A stretch of DNA of 64,000 bases from Nicotiana tabacum (taxonomy: Eukaryota > Streptophyta > Magnoliopsida > Solanales > Solanaceae), in the NCBI RefSeq assembly GCF_000715075.1, contig NC_134081.1, positions 70,424,153-70,488,152 of the forward strand, in the 5' to 3' direction. Both the position numbers and the translations under genes were made by a program. This document shows positions 46,461 through 58,238 of this stretch, piece after piece. The notes beneath the pieces are model-generated. The model was not told the DNA's origin and did no database searches. It saw only the letters and a list, made by a program, of their open reading frames with translations. Positions within the stretch are counted from its first letter, which is position 1. The number at the start of each line of letters is the position of its first letter.

Positions 46461-46685
46461 CTTACGGGATCGGGTTGTTCGCCTTAGTAGGATCATGTAA
46501 AATCACTCTTATGGGATCGGGTTGTTCGCCTTAGCAGGATCATGTAAAACCACTCTTATGGGATCGGGCCATTCGCCTTGGCAGGATTATGTAAAACCAC
46601 TCTTATGGGATCGCGTTGTCCGTCTCGGCAAGATTATGTAAAACCCACTCTTATGGGATCGAGTCGTGTGCTTCGATAGAATTCT
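46461..46685 (+). repeat. 47-bp tandem array in LTR, about five units
   Basis: Units start CTTATGGGATCGGGTTGTTC and end TGTAAAACCACT; the first four are nearly regular and the fifth is partial and diverged. Each has a GGATCGGG word followed by TTCGCCTTGGCA-like sequence. Confidence 0.88.
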
Positions 46686-47410
46686 ATGGAATATTTCGAT
46701 AGGGAGTCAGTGCGTATATGAGCATCTTTACTCAAATTTGGCATTTGCACATAATATAGGTCACATATACTCCATTCGAGACAGTAATTTGTATTAGACA
46801 GTTTCGTATTTATTTCTTTTATAGAAAAGTATGTTGCACATAATTATCTGTTTCGTTGCTACTTGACATGCCTCATACTTGTCTAATTTTTTTTATGTAT
46901 ATCTAATTATTGGACCACTAGTAAGCATTGATGTTGACCCCTCGCTGTTACTTCTTCGAGGTTAGACTAGATACTTACTCGACACACGTTGATTTATGCA
47001 CTCAAACTACACCTCTGCACAAATTGTGCAGGTATTGAGACAGATTCATTAGATGGTCATACAGGTGCGTAGGCGCAACTGCTGAGGAGACTTGTCATAA
47101 TCTGCTTTTTATGCTTCGATCCGCAACACATGGAGTGTCTTTTCTATTTATTTATTGTATTCTGTCTACTTTCTATGTTCATATTTTGTATTGGTTGGTT
47201 TAGCATTTTAGCTTGTATTTGGGTCATTGTACCAACTTCTTTCAATAGTACTTGAGATCGCACGTATGGTTGAGACATTTTTTGATTATTTTGATTCTCA
47301 AATTGTTTAAAGATGTGTTGTGGACTATTCATTATCGTGTTTAGTTATTTTCTTGCCTAGCGGCAGCGTTAGGCCCCATCACGACTAATGGTGGGATTTG
47401 GGTAATGACA

Positions 47411-48237
47411 ACTTGGTATTAGATCGTTAGGTTCACATAGGTCTCACGAGTCATGAGCAATTCTAGTAGAGTCTTGCGGATCGATACAAAAACGCCTGTA
47501 TTTATGTTTGAGAGGCTACAAGACAACTAGGAAAAACTTCCCTTTCTTGATTCCTTATCATGCGATTTTATTTTGGCTTGAAGCCTATATCTTCAGTTCC
47601 TTCCTACCCATTCATACGCGATGTCGAGTACTCGATATTAGTTGGGCACCGGCGAGTTGTAATAATGCTACAAATATGGTGCGGGATATTTTTCCCAGCG
47701 TATGCGGGGGGACTACTATCGTCACCTTGTGGAGGGGTGTTCCTTAATTTCAACCCAGTGTTGGTGTTGCCCACGAATTCAGGACTATACACAGTATATT
47801 GTAATGCTTTACGCATTGATCTTGGAGCGGTGTTAGTGTAAGTGGTTAAGTGATTGCATATGTATTGTGGCAGTTGAAGCCTCGTGAGCAGGATTATTCG
47901 ATTTCTGATTGGATTTTGGCATTTGTTCTGGGGGAGGCAAGGCATTTGGACTATGGATGTTCAGGCTTTGGCCGATAGAATTGCGAGGTTGGGTATTTTT
48001 GAGATTAGTAGAGTTCTCGCTTGTGTTTTTGTGCAATCGTCCTTGTTTGAGCGCAGTAAGGCTCATCATATGATGTTCTCCGTTTTCTTGTTCTTAGGGG
48101 AACGGTGTTGCGAGGTGGTGCTAAGGAGATGGTCCTTAGTGATAATGGTGCGTTGTGACTTTAGGGTCAGATCCATGTTTCTAGGGTTGATGGTTTGAGG
48201 GAGATGATCCTTGGTGGGGGCTTATAGTTTGTGGTAT
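47411..48237 (+). pseudogene. Interior of the 42100 LTR element: leader joined to RNase H relic
   Basis: After the primer-binding-site-like TGGTATTAGATC (47414-47425, 10 of 12 bases of the canonical site) comes the same leader as in the LARD-like element (CACGAGTCATGAGC, then AGTCTTGCGGATCG). The sequence then jumps to a Gypsy RNase H relic (VLVLPTNS, YTVYCNALRIDLGAVLV near 47760-47839) and to pieces of the RNase H/integrase linker (MDVQALADRIARLGIF near 47950). RT is missing. The copy is cut at 48237 by a minus-strand LTR fragment. Part of the sequence before RNase H (CCCAGCGTAT, CCTTGTGGA) aligns with 30590-30640, so both elements share the same deletion. Confidence 0.7.
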
Positions 48238-48798
48238 TGTCACGACCCCAAATCCCACCAAAGTTGTGACAGTGCCTAATATGCTTGCTAGGTAAGCCAA
48301 CATTTAATATACAGAAATAAACTTCAATAACAATAAGGAATACTCTCAAAAGCAGAATAAGATAGATAATTGTAGAAGAAGAGCAATACAACTAAAATAC
48401 CATCCCAGAACCTGGTCTCAACGAGTATATGAGCTGTAAAGAATAAATAAGTACAGTGGTCTGAATAATGATACAATACTGTCTAAAGTACATAAATAGT
48501 AATAATAAAGGTAAAGGAAAGGACTCCAAGGCATGCGGATGGAAACAACAGTGATACCTTGAAATCACCAACGGGTACCGGTGCAACCCTCTTTCAATCA
48601 GCTTTATCAGCAGCAACTAGATCTGCACATAAATACATAGTATAGTATAAGTACAACCGACCTCATGTACTCAGTAAATAGCAAGCGTAACCTCGAATTG
48701 AAGATGGTGACGAGATTGGCAAAAGTTTGCTACTCACTTTCAACAGTCAACAATAACAGTAACATCATAATAATAACAATAAAGGGAAAGTAGCTCAA
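48238..48798 (-). repeat. LTR fragment, minus orientation
   Basis: On the plus strand it begins TGTCACGACCCC, the reverse of an LTR end GGGGTCGTGACA, and runs for 560 bp to about 48798, where another LTR starts. Only the 3' part of the LTR is present. It carries the stem module on the minus strand (arms 48673-48684 and 48727-48738). Confidence 0.75.
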
Positions 48799-48801
48799 GA
48801 A

Positions 48802-51545
48802 TATAATGATCCGGCCAATCATTTTGTGTATTTAACCCTCGTTCCCCTATTTGATGTGCCCCGTATGTGTATTTGTTGTTATATGACTTGGGGGGATAGT
48901 TGGTTTGGTTTCAACGGAATTTTGGATTGAATTGGGACACTTAGTCCCTTGGTGGGAGTCTAAAGTTGTAAGAGTTGACCGAAGTTTAAATTTTGTATAA
49001 ACGATACCGGAATGGTATTTTGATTGCTCCAATAGGTTTGTATGGTAATTTTGGATTTAGGCATATATCCGAATTTGGATTTGGAGGTTCCTATGTTGAT
49101 TTGGTCCTATTTGGAAAAAGTTGGAAACTTGAAGGTTTGGAAAGTTCATAGGTTTGACCGGTAGTTGACTTTGATGATATCAGTTTCGGATTGTGGTTTC
49201 GAGAGTTGGAATAGGTTTGTTGTGTCATTTGGACCTGTATGCAAAATTTGAGGTTATTTTGAGTTGTTTAAGCTTGTTCGTCGTAAGTTTTGAATTCAGA
49301 AATTTGGATTAGTTCATTAAGTTTAGATTGAGGTGCGATTCGTGATTTTGATGTTATTTTGTGTTATTTGAGGCATCGAGTAGGTCTGTGTTATGTTTTG
49401 AGATTGGTTGGTGTGATTTGACGCCGGGGTGCCTCGTGTGTGTTTCAGACCATTTTCCTTTATTTTGGAATTGCTGGTTTTCTGATGTCTATTGTGCTTC
49501 AAGATCGTGGGTGGTGTATAGTGATTGCGGAGAGTGTTCTGTGGCTGGAACCTTTTTGTTCTTTGCGTTCGCGGTGTGGAGGTCACATTTTTGGTCGCTG
49601 TGGAGCTGAAGCTTCGCGTTCGCGATGCAAGGGTCGCGATCACGTAGGGTCTTTGTCAGGCCGGGAGGTCAGGTGGCTTAGCCTTTACGTTCGCAAATGG
49701 GGTTCATGTTTGCGTAGGCTTAGGAGGTTGTGAAGCGCGATCGCGGGCAGTGGGTCGCGTTCGCGTAGGGTATTCTAAGGCAGCTTTTGGTTTGTGCTTC
49801 GCGATCGCGAAGTAGGTTCCGTGATTGCGAAGGGTATCACTGGGTAGCTACTTAAGAGTTCTATTTCGAGGGTTTGAGTTATTTTAACATATTTTGAGAT
49901 TGGGAGCTCGGATTTGGGCGATTTTGAGGGGATTTTCACGATTTTGATTAGGGTAAGTATTTTTGACTCGGATTTGTTTATTATTCATGATTCCAACCTT
50001 GATTTTAGCGTTTGATTGAGGAATCTAAGTGAAGAAATTAGGGATTTTGGTAAAAACTTTTGTAAATGAAATTTGAGGATTTGAACCCCAATTCAGAGTC
50101 AGAATTGGATGAAACTCGTATGGTTGGACTAGTACTCGAATGTTGTTCGGAAGTTTTGACTTTTATCGGGTTAGGGGAGGCAAGCCAGGGTTGACTTCTT
50201 GATTTTCGTTTAAGATCGAAACTTTATTGTTTGGGGTTATTTCCTATGGCTTTTATTGATGTTATTAAGTTATTTTGGCTAGATTCAAGCCGTCCGAGGG
50301 TTGATTCACACGGGAAGGGATTTTGAGAGTATTGATTTGGCTTTTTTAAGGTAAGTATCCTACCTAAACTTTGTTCAGGCACTAGTTTCCTCAGTTGTTA
50401 GTGATAGCTATGTGCTATGGGTGACGCACAAGTGAGGGGTTGAGCTCATATTCGTGCACCGGGGTATTATCCATGCTCGGGGTAATGCTTAGGCTATGAT
50501 ATGCCTTGAATTGATTGCTAAACTACAAGTTGTTATGTTTCTTATGTTTGAACCCTTTTTTTGAGCTATTTGAACCATGTTTGAGTTTACACATAGGTTA
50601 ATCTCCTGATTGAATATGAAAATTGCAATTTTCGTGTTGTAATTGCTTGATTTGAGATATGGTAGCACACTTCACACATGCATACACCTTAACATGTCAC
50701 TTATACTAGTCCACGAGTATCAAATTTGATATCCGTTGTTCATGTACATGTAATCTTGTATATCTGCTTTCTATGTGATATGGATTGGACTGGTAACACA
50801 TGATTTGTCCGTACAATTGAGTTATGATGGCAAGTGAGTTGTCCGTGTAGATTCAAGATATGACAGCACACGAGTTGTCCGTGCGGTTGTGATTATTGGC
50901 ACGTGAGTTGTCTGTGTGTTTGAGATATTACTGGCATGTGAGTTATTCGTGCAGCACGTGAGTTGTCCATGCAGCGTGTGGATAAGTCCCCCTAGGGTCA
51001 CCCTCTCATGTTTCTCTCTTGATGGTGTACATGCGGTATGAGAAAACTTGGTAAGTGGTTTGGTTCGGTTATTGCATTTCTTCTCTGCTTGCAATTTTCC
51101 TTGGTTGTATACTTGTTTCATGAGCATATTTTCTCTATATTCTAGATTGTTAACTGATACAGAGTTTAGCATATTATCCTTTGTACATCGAGTTGACTTT
51201 ATCTGTATTTCATGATTTGATGATATTATTGTTGTGTACTTGTGGAAATTCATGAGCTGAGCAGGTTATTAGCGAGTATCATTGATAATTCTTGCCTCTA
51301 TTACCTTGCTGAGGTTAGTTATGATACTTGCTGAGTACATGGAGTCGGTTGTAATAATACTACACTTTGAACTTAATTGTGCAGTTTTAGGTGTTGGAAC
51401 GAGCTGTGAGTTTCCGTGATTGTTGTTCCGAGTTGCCTAGAGAGGAGGTAGAGCCACATTTCCACCACAATCTTTGGTGTTTCTTTCCATTTCAATTGTT
51501 GTTGTTTTTATTCGGACATTATTTCTATTTTGTATTTCCAGGCCT
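48802..51545 (+). repeat. Gypsy-type LTR, 3'-truncated, plus orientation
   Basis: It starts TATAATGATCC. It contains a CpG-rich array (49560-49830, TTCGCGATCGCGAAG-type words), GGGTAAGT at 49951-49958, AAGGTAAGT at 50348-50356, a tandem array with CACGTG words (50820-50990) and the stem module (51271-51384). Similarity to the minus-strand LTR at 61494-64000 stops at about 51545, and the usual TGACA end is not reached. The frames in 49323-51253 are artefacts of these arrays. Confidence 0.8.
50822..50990 (+). repeat. G-box tandem array in LTR (plus copy)
   Basis: Roughly 33-bp units with GTGAGTTGTCCGTG; two keep the palindrome CACGTG (50900-50905 and 50955-50960) and others have CAAGTG, CACACG or CATGTG. 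The array is shorter than in the inverted partner at 62060-62300. Confidence 0.75.
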
Positions 51546-51751
51546 GTACTTCTATTTTAGAGCTCATGACTCTGTATTACCAGTTCTAGGGATTTTTATG
51601 TATCGACGTAGTTATTTATGTTATTAGTTTTAGACTTGTACTATTTTCGTTATTTCTGTTATGCTCGGTCTCTTCCAATTTAAATATGGTCACCTATTTA
51701 AGATAATTTAACCTGCCCACCCAATTTAAATAAGACTTCATTCAATTAAAT

Positions 51752-52110
51752 ATGGTCTTCTATGCCCTTGGCATTCAATTATATTCTCTTGAAGATATTT
51801 TGCTCGCTTATAGCAAAATGGAGGTTTCTTCTGCAACAGTTACTTTGGTTGAGATAGAGGAGAAAGATTTATTCCACGCACACAATGTTGCAAGTACTAA
51901 GTTGAATTGGTGCGAAAAACTGATGGAAAGTCGGAATTTGTTGGCTGATGATTTGAGTTCATGGTTATGGAAAAGAAACATACTTGTAGTAAGTCTGCAC
52001 TAGAAGGGCTTGTTGTTTCTGGTGTGGAAGTGTATCAGCTCGAAGTCCACCAGCAGGAGCAGTATGTTGCTGTTGTTCCTGATGAATTAAAGGCATAGGA
52101 GATACTGAAG
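51752..52110 (+). pseudogene. Exon-like remnant of an unidentified gene
   Basis: An 83-codon frame (51752-52003) with ordinary protein-like composition (KMEVSSATVTLVEIEEKDL, then STKLNWCEKLMESRNLLADD) continues after a one-base frame change, or a cryptic splice at GTAGTAAGT (about 51989), in the next frame as SALEGLVVSGVEVYQLEVHQ to about 52097, where a stop falls. The coherence over two frames suggests former host coding sequence. I do not recognise the family. It lies between LTR debris and the methyltransferase pseudogene and need not belong to it. Confidence 0.45.
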
Positions 52111-52409
52111 GAAATGCCTCATCAGATAAACCTTGTGTTGACTGTGGTCGAGCTACCATTATTATTCAAATTTGGACTTACTTTATTTGTGGAGCATAGC
52201 ATTTTGGAGTTCATGAAGTTGGTCTGTATATTGTTGGAGACATTTTCAGGATGCTTATGCCTCAAGATCCAGGAAGTTACTACAAAGCCAAGGGAGGCAA
52301 CTAGCCAGTGCATTCGAGTGCTTTACTCTGTATTTTCCAACCATGAGGACAAGGTTGTTATAAGGGGATGGAATGTAACAAATGGAAATGAAGAAAATAG
52401 GTCCTAGTT

Positions 52410-53478
52410 TAGAATAATTACACTTGAGTCCCAAAAATAGTTGTTGCGTTGATATTTTACCCCGAAGTTAGCTTTTTGCACTTTTCCCCATGTTCGTTAA
52501 ATACCTGTTATGATGTATATTCAAGGACATGTTGAATGAAAATCAGAATTTTAATCTTTTAATATCTTTTCTCTTTCTTTGAATTTCTCTTTCAAGTTTT
52601 AATGGCGAATCCACCGTGGGATTCGCTACACGAGAAAAGTTATTTGATTAATAAAACAAAATTGTTTTCCAAAGGAAAAAATCAGAACATTCTTAAAAAC
52701 CAAAATAACACATTCTAATCAAACCAAAAACAATCAAACTTACTATTCTTTTATTTTTATTGTTATTACTGCATAGAAAAAGGGGGAATGGGAGAAGGGA
52801 AGAAGATGTTACTTATGAAGTTATGATACAAGGTGGAAGGTGAGTCTAGTTACCAAGTGAGCTGACCCTCGGGAGAAGTTCACAGTGCTTAGCGTTGTGG
52901 ATTGTAGTACTCCCTAAAACACTGTCAGGGGAGATTCAGTTGATTTTTGAACTATGAATCTCTTTTTCAGTATCTTATCAATCCCCCTAATCGTGTTTTG
53001 AAATTTGTTGTCTAGCTTTTGTGGTCTTTTTGATGTTCCAATTGTTCTGTTACTAGAGATAATTGGTAGTATTACCTTTTTTTGGGTTAAAATATTCATC
53101 TGCCCCATCCACCTCTATTTTTTAATAATAAATATCAGCAGTATGAGAAATTAATCTGTTAAATTAAAGAGAAATAATGAATAAGTTTCCCCCGCACCTA
53201 GTAATTCTTTGAGGTGGGAGGTTGAAAATTCTGTCTATTTTATGCTTACCTCATACATATTACAGTATGGATAAACATCTGTAAGACTTTTATGTACCTA
53301 ATCTAATATAAGTGACATCATCTCCAGCTAAATTTAGGTATCTACTACTGTGGTGTCTTCGAGAAAATCTTAGTATCTTACTGTTCCCAAGTTGAAACAA
53401 TTTGGGAGCAGCTCAGATTCCCTTTTTGTTTTGTTCCCATTTAGCTGGACTCTCACTAATTGGTATTTTTGTGCACAG
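52410..53478. other. Gene-less stretch upstream of methyltransferase pseudogene
   Basis: AT-rich sequence with no domain seen. If the pseudogene kept earlier exons they would lie here, but no coding similarity to the N-terminal part of the family is visible. Confidence 0.4.
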
Positions 53479-53900
53479 AAAGGGGATAGATTAAAAGCTA
53501 TGAAGAGGAGTGGTTTGAAGGCAAGGATTGTCTTGATATTGGCTGTAATAGGGGATTGATCACAGTCGCTATTGGTACAAGTTTTTTAATTGCATATCGG
53601 TTCTGAATTAGAATTCAGCTCCTGAATTAGGATTTCACCTTAATGGTTTCACTCGCATGTGGGACTTTTTCTTGATATCCCAGCTAATATTGTCCACTTA
53701 TAGACGTTACACATTTCCGTTTTCTGTTATCTTTTGTTAATATCAGTTATCTTTTCTTGACTACAGCGCAAAACTTTAGTTGCCGTAGCATCCTTGGAAT
53801 TGACATTAGTGGTGGTAAGTATTTGAACTTTTCATTTGGTCTACTCATTTGGTTCACATGTAGCTGATTATGGCACGAAGAAATGGGGAGCTGATTATAA

Positions 53901-56187
53901 GGGTGTGTTTGGTATGAAGATATTTATTAATTTTTCTATGTTTAGTTGACTTAAATATTTTGGAAAACATTTTCCTCCAATTTGAGGAAAATGACTTCCC
54001 TACCAAAAGGAGAAAAGCATTTTTGAAAACTCTTTTTCAACCTTCCCCACACTATTTTTCATCCCTACCCTCCCTATCCCACCCTTCACCCCCACACTCT
54101 AATCTAGGGCTGGGCATATATCGGGTAAAACCGATAACCCGAATCGTTAATTATTTATTGGGTTATCGGTATTAGGTTATTGGGTTAACGGTTCGGTAAC
54201 GGTTTAGAATTTTATCACTATTGGGTTATCGGTTCGGGCCTCGGTTTGGCAATTCTGTTATTGGGTTAACCGATAACCTAATAAGGATTAACGAAATTAC
54301 TACTTTACCCTTAAGTATCACATATTCAGATATGCTAGAGCTTCATTCTTTCCTATTCTTTCTCAGCCTCAGCCGTATTCTTCAGAGTTCAGACTCTTCA
54401 CTCTTCAATTGCTTCACAATTCACATTTCTGAGCCGCATTCTTCAGCTTCATCTTCATTCTTCGTGTAAGTTTTTAGTTGCTTCATCTTCATTGTCTACA
54501 TGGAACTTCATTGTCTAGGAAATCGTAGAATTAACTTTAAGAATGAAAAACTTCTGAGAATATTAATTGTAAAATCACAGAAAAAGTAGGTGTAGGATAA
54601 AACCAATATGTATTTTGTTCAGTTGCCTTATGTCTAGATTCTTTTAATTCATTTTTTAAGATTTTGTCATGAAAATAGAACCTTACTGGTAGTGCATTCA
54701 CCAATCAAAAGAAATTACTGGTACTGCAGTATGCAGTCAGTAGCAACATATTTGATTAGAAACCCTAAATGTGTGGGCCGAGTCCTAGTCAAACCCGGAA
54801 CAAATTAAGTCTTCAAAACTCGGATTGGGCTTGGCCTCAGGCCTGGCGTCACCAGCCTAACGCCTGGAATTTGGCTGGCCTCGCCAGTCTAAAGCCTGGT
54901 CCAGCCCGGCCTTAGACTGGCCTCGCCAGGTCTTTCCTTTTCACTGTTCTCGAGCACACTTTCAACGTTTAAGTATCCCTTTTTCTCTACTTTCATCTCC
55001 AATTCACCTACACATAAAATAGACTCCATTATGTACAAATAAAGTATAATTTATCATTAAAGCATGTAAAATGCAAGGCACATAATGTACGAAACTATGG
55101 AATTATAACCACACATCAGATTGCATTGGAATAACCATGCATTACATTGCTCTTTTCTTTTTAACTCGAATTTGAACTATTAGTACTATGTTTGGACTTG
55201 TTAATATTAAGGTAAAATTGCTACTACTTTGTATTGTTATTAATGTGTTTGAACTATTAGTTGTGTTTGATTCTATTGATGTCATCCCTACTCTTTCAAA
55301 CAATTGGACAACTGTTTGTAGTGTTGAACTATTAGTTGTAAATTTTATGGCTTAGCAGCAACATTATGTTGATGTTTGTAGTGTTGGAAACTAGAAAGTT
55401 GTAGCAGCAATATTATGTTGAATATTAGTTGCAGATTCTTTGTTCAATACAGTGTTTGATTATGTTTGTTGTAGATTCTTTGTTCAATGCAGTGTTGATT
55501 ACGTTGAATATTAGTTGTCGATATAAAACTATTTTAGCACAATTGGTAAGACATGTGATACAACAACTGTATTGCAGGGGTCAGATTAAGTCAAAGCTAG
55601 CAGGAAGATTAGCACAATTAGTTGTGTCCACTGTCCAGAACTGATATAAAACTGTTTTAGTTGTGGCCAGAAACGAGTTTTAAAACCGTTTTACTCTTCT
55701 CTTTTTTGCTTAACTCTACATTGAGTTATCTTATCGGGTAAACCGATAACCGAACCGATAATGATCAATAACCGATTAACCGATAACTAATATCTTATCG
55801 GTTTGGTTATTGGTTTATCATATTTGTAAACCGATAACCGATATGCTAAACCGATAATATTCATAATCGAACCGAACCGACCGATGCCCACCCCTACTCT
55901 AATCGTCCACCTCAACCCTAATCCCCCCATCCTTAATCCGCCCCGGGCAAACCCAGTCACCCCCATCTCCCCAACCCTCCCCTTCTCCGTCACCCCCACC
56001 CCTACCCTCGCCACCCCCGCCACTAGACCCCAACCTACCGTCCTTACCCATTTCGTCTCCCATAGTGTTTGTCTAAACTATATATTTCTTTAAAAATATT
56101 ATTTGCTAGCTAACCAAATACCAGAAAACAAGTAAGAAAATTACTTATTTTCCAAGGAAAATATTTTTCTTCATGCCAAGCGCACCC
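53901..56187. mobile_element. Tourist/Harbinger-like MITE (interrupted by a hAT)
   Basis: Left end GGGTGTGTTTGGTATGAAG and right end CTTCATGCCAAGCGCACCC are inverted repeats (3 mismatches in 19). TAA is present immediately outside both ends (53898-53900 and 56188-56190), the 3-bp duplication typical of PIF/Harbinger. Without the hAT it measures about 487 bp. It lies in intron 2 of the methyltransferase pseudogene. Confidence 0.8.
54105..55896. mobile_element. hAT element nested in the MITE, 8-bp TSD
   Basis: TAGGGCTGGGCAT (left) and ATGCCCACCCCTA (right) are inverted ends, and the 8-bp duplication CTCTAATC is perfect on both sides (54097-54104 and 55897-55904). The subterminal regions are packed with ACCGATAACC-type words. 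The 1792-bp interior encodes no transposase; a GC-rich patch (54780-54950) repeats GGCCTCGCCAG and related words. Confidence 0.9.
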
Positions 56188-56755
56188 TAAGATGCATTAA
56201 ATTGTCATGTTATTTGTGAACTGCATAAACTTAACTTTCACGGACCAGTCTTTATTAGAAATTACCTGAATTGGATTTTGTTATTTCGTTTTGAACCCAC
56301 ATAGTGCATTTTGTTGATTTTTCTTGTGCAATTAGCTGGACCAAACAATTGTTTTGTGCAGTCAGATTGTTGCGTCATACTGTCGCTTTTTAATTTTATT
56401 CCCCCTGTTTAATGCATAAATTTGGCCTCTTGATCTCTTTTGCGACTTATTGGCATAGTTGCAAATAATATCATATTCTGTTATCCATATAGTCATCTTA
56501 AGTAACTTTGATTATCTCTGTTCACCTCTTCCAGCAAGAATTAATGATGCCTATCAGACTCTCAGGGAAACGGTAAAGAGTACTAGAACAGTGGCTGAAG
56601 GGGGTGACAAATTAGCGGAATTGAAGAATGTAAATTGTTTGCAAGACCATGTGGCAGAGTCACTTAATAGAAGGGCAAAGAATGATACTGCAACATCTCA
56701 TCATTATTCGGTATTGGCATCCAAGAGGCAATACATCTTATGATACAATTATTTG

Positions 56756-57746
56756 GTAAGATTTCGTTTTCTTTAGCGTCATCTTCCGTGTATGGTTCAA
56801 GAGACGTGGAATCTTTCAGTTCTGAAATCACCCAAAATTTTATTCTAAAGGTGCACTTCTTTTGGTGGTAGAGGAAAGTTATGAAATGATGATAAAAGGA
56901 AAGTGCAAAAGTTTAGAGAGTTTATTAGCTGGAGAAGCTTTTCTGTTTTGTTATGCTGATATCCAAACTTTGACCAGTCCTAGGTGATTATGATTTGGTT
57001 GGAGTTGGACTCTGTCTTGCTTGTTTTCCTTTAGCTCCAGTCCATTGGAATAAGAAGTCTTATTTGACACCACAAAGGCGCAGTATAAAGAGGGGAACAG
57101 AGAAACTTTATGGACTCTCATGCTTATGCTGAAGCGTTTTCTTTATGAGTCAAAGTTGATATTCATTGAATCATTGAATGGGTGAAGCAACCATGCACAA
57201 TATTAATGATTAATAAAAGCTCAGAATTTTATCTTTGTTGTTTCTTTACTTTGATCTCCAGCCTAATTTAACTTCAAAACATTCTAGTCGTTTCTTTATT
57301 TGTTTATTTCTTTAATTTGATAAGTCAATATTTCAGGCATAAACTCCACAAAAAATGTTTACAAGCTGTAATGCACGACTCCAACTCAGTTATCTACTAT
57401 TATCTTCCAGTAGTCATGTCTTTAGTGTGCAACAATTTTGAGATCAACTGCAATACTCTTCTAAATTTGATTGGAGGACCTTTCTTTTTCTACTTTCTTT
57501 CTTGGGGGAATGGGATGTTTGGCCCGACTGTTGGGGGTGGGTGCAGCATTCTCAATCTTTGGCTTTCTGAAGATTGAGGCCTTGAATCACTCCCTGAGTT
57601 TATTACGAAGAAGATTAGACCCATTTTTCTGCTTTTCTGTATCTCATACAATCTGAAGCAAGAGTAAAGCAAAGTATGTTCTTTAGTATTGTGATTTTTT
57701 AATTCCATGTATATGAGCATGATCAGTTTAATTTCTTTTGGTGCAG
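56756..57746. other. Intron 3 of the methyltransferase pseudogene
   Basis: It starts GTAAGA and ends GTGCAG. The small frames inside (57317-57720) have no recognisable domain. Confidence 0.6.
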
Positions 57747-57907
57747 TTTAAGTGTGACAAAGTGGGTGCAATTAAACTGGGGTGATGAGGGATTAATAAC
57801 TTTGTTTTCAAAAGTCTGGAGGCTTCTTTCACCGGTAATATTCTTGTATTATAAGGAGCAACTACTTGATAACCGAAAAAAGTCATGTTTAATTGGGTAT
57901 TGGGATT

Positions 57908-58113
57908 ACTCGTAGCCTAGTGGTCAATGAAGCAGTCAGGTTCAATTTCTAGTGGAGACAAAAAACACTATGTGATTTCTTCCCACCTGTTCAAGCTTTG
58001 GTGGATAGAGTTACCTGGTACCTGTTGTTGGTGGGAACTAGCAGGTATCCATGTAACTAGTCGAGGTGTACGCAAGCTGGCCTAGACACCACGGTTATAA
58101 AAAAATAATAAAT
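57908..58113 (+). mobile_element. tRNA-derived SINE with 17-bp TSD
   Basis: The A-box-like TAGCCTAGTGG and the B-box-like GGTTCAATTTC head the element. The Solanaceae SINE body follows (TTACCTGGTACCTG, GCTGGCCTAGACACCACGG), then an A-rich tail. The target duplication AATTGGGTAYTGGGATT flanks it (57891-57907 and 58114-58130, one mismatch). It sits in intron 4 of the methyltransferase pseudogene. Confidence 0.9.
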
Positions 58114-58238
58114 AATTGGGTACTGGGATTCTATTGCCCGCATAACATTTAACTGTATTTTTTTCGTAGTAGGGCGGTGTCTTTATTTTGGAGCCTCAGC
58201 CTTGGGATTCATACTACAAAAAGCATCTTGTATCTGAG

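Larger units (their letters stand above)
42100..47410 (+). repeat. LTR of Gypsy type (5' LTR), split by a solo LTR
   Basis: It begins TATAACGAACC at 42100 (TG decayed) and ends GGTAATGACA at 47410, followed by a primer-binding-site-like sequence. It is interrupted at 42709 by a minus-strand solo LTR (42710-45063) and resumes at 45069; without the insertion it measures about 2.95 kb. It contains a small CpG array (45335-45500), GGGGTAAGT at 45607-45615, GAGATAAGT at about 46006-46014, a 47-bp tandem array and the stem module (46920-47042). Confidence 0.82.

Noticed and set aside
54780..54950. Captured gene fragment in the hAT interior
   Set aside because: The GC-rich block consists of repeated GGCCTCGCCAG-like words and has no protein-like frame.
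57317..57656. Small frames in intron 3 of the methyltransferase pseudogene
   Set aside because: No motif, overlapping in several frames, and inside an intron with good GT-AG borders.
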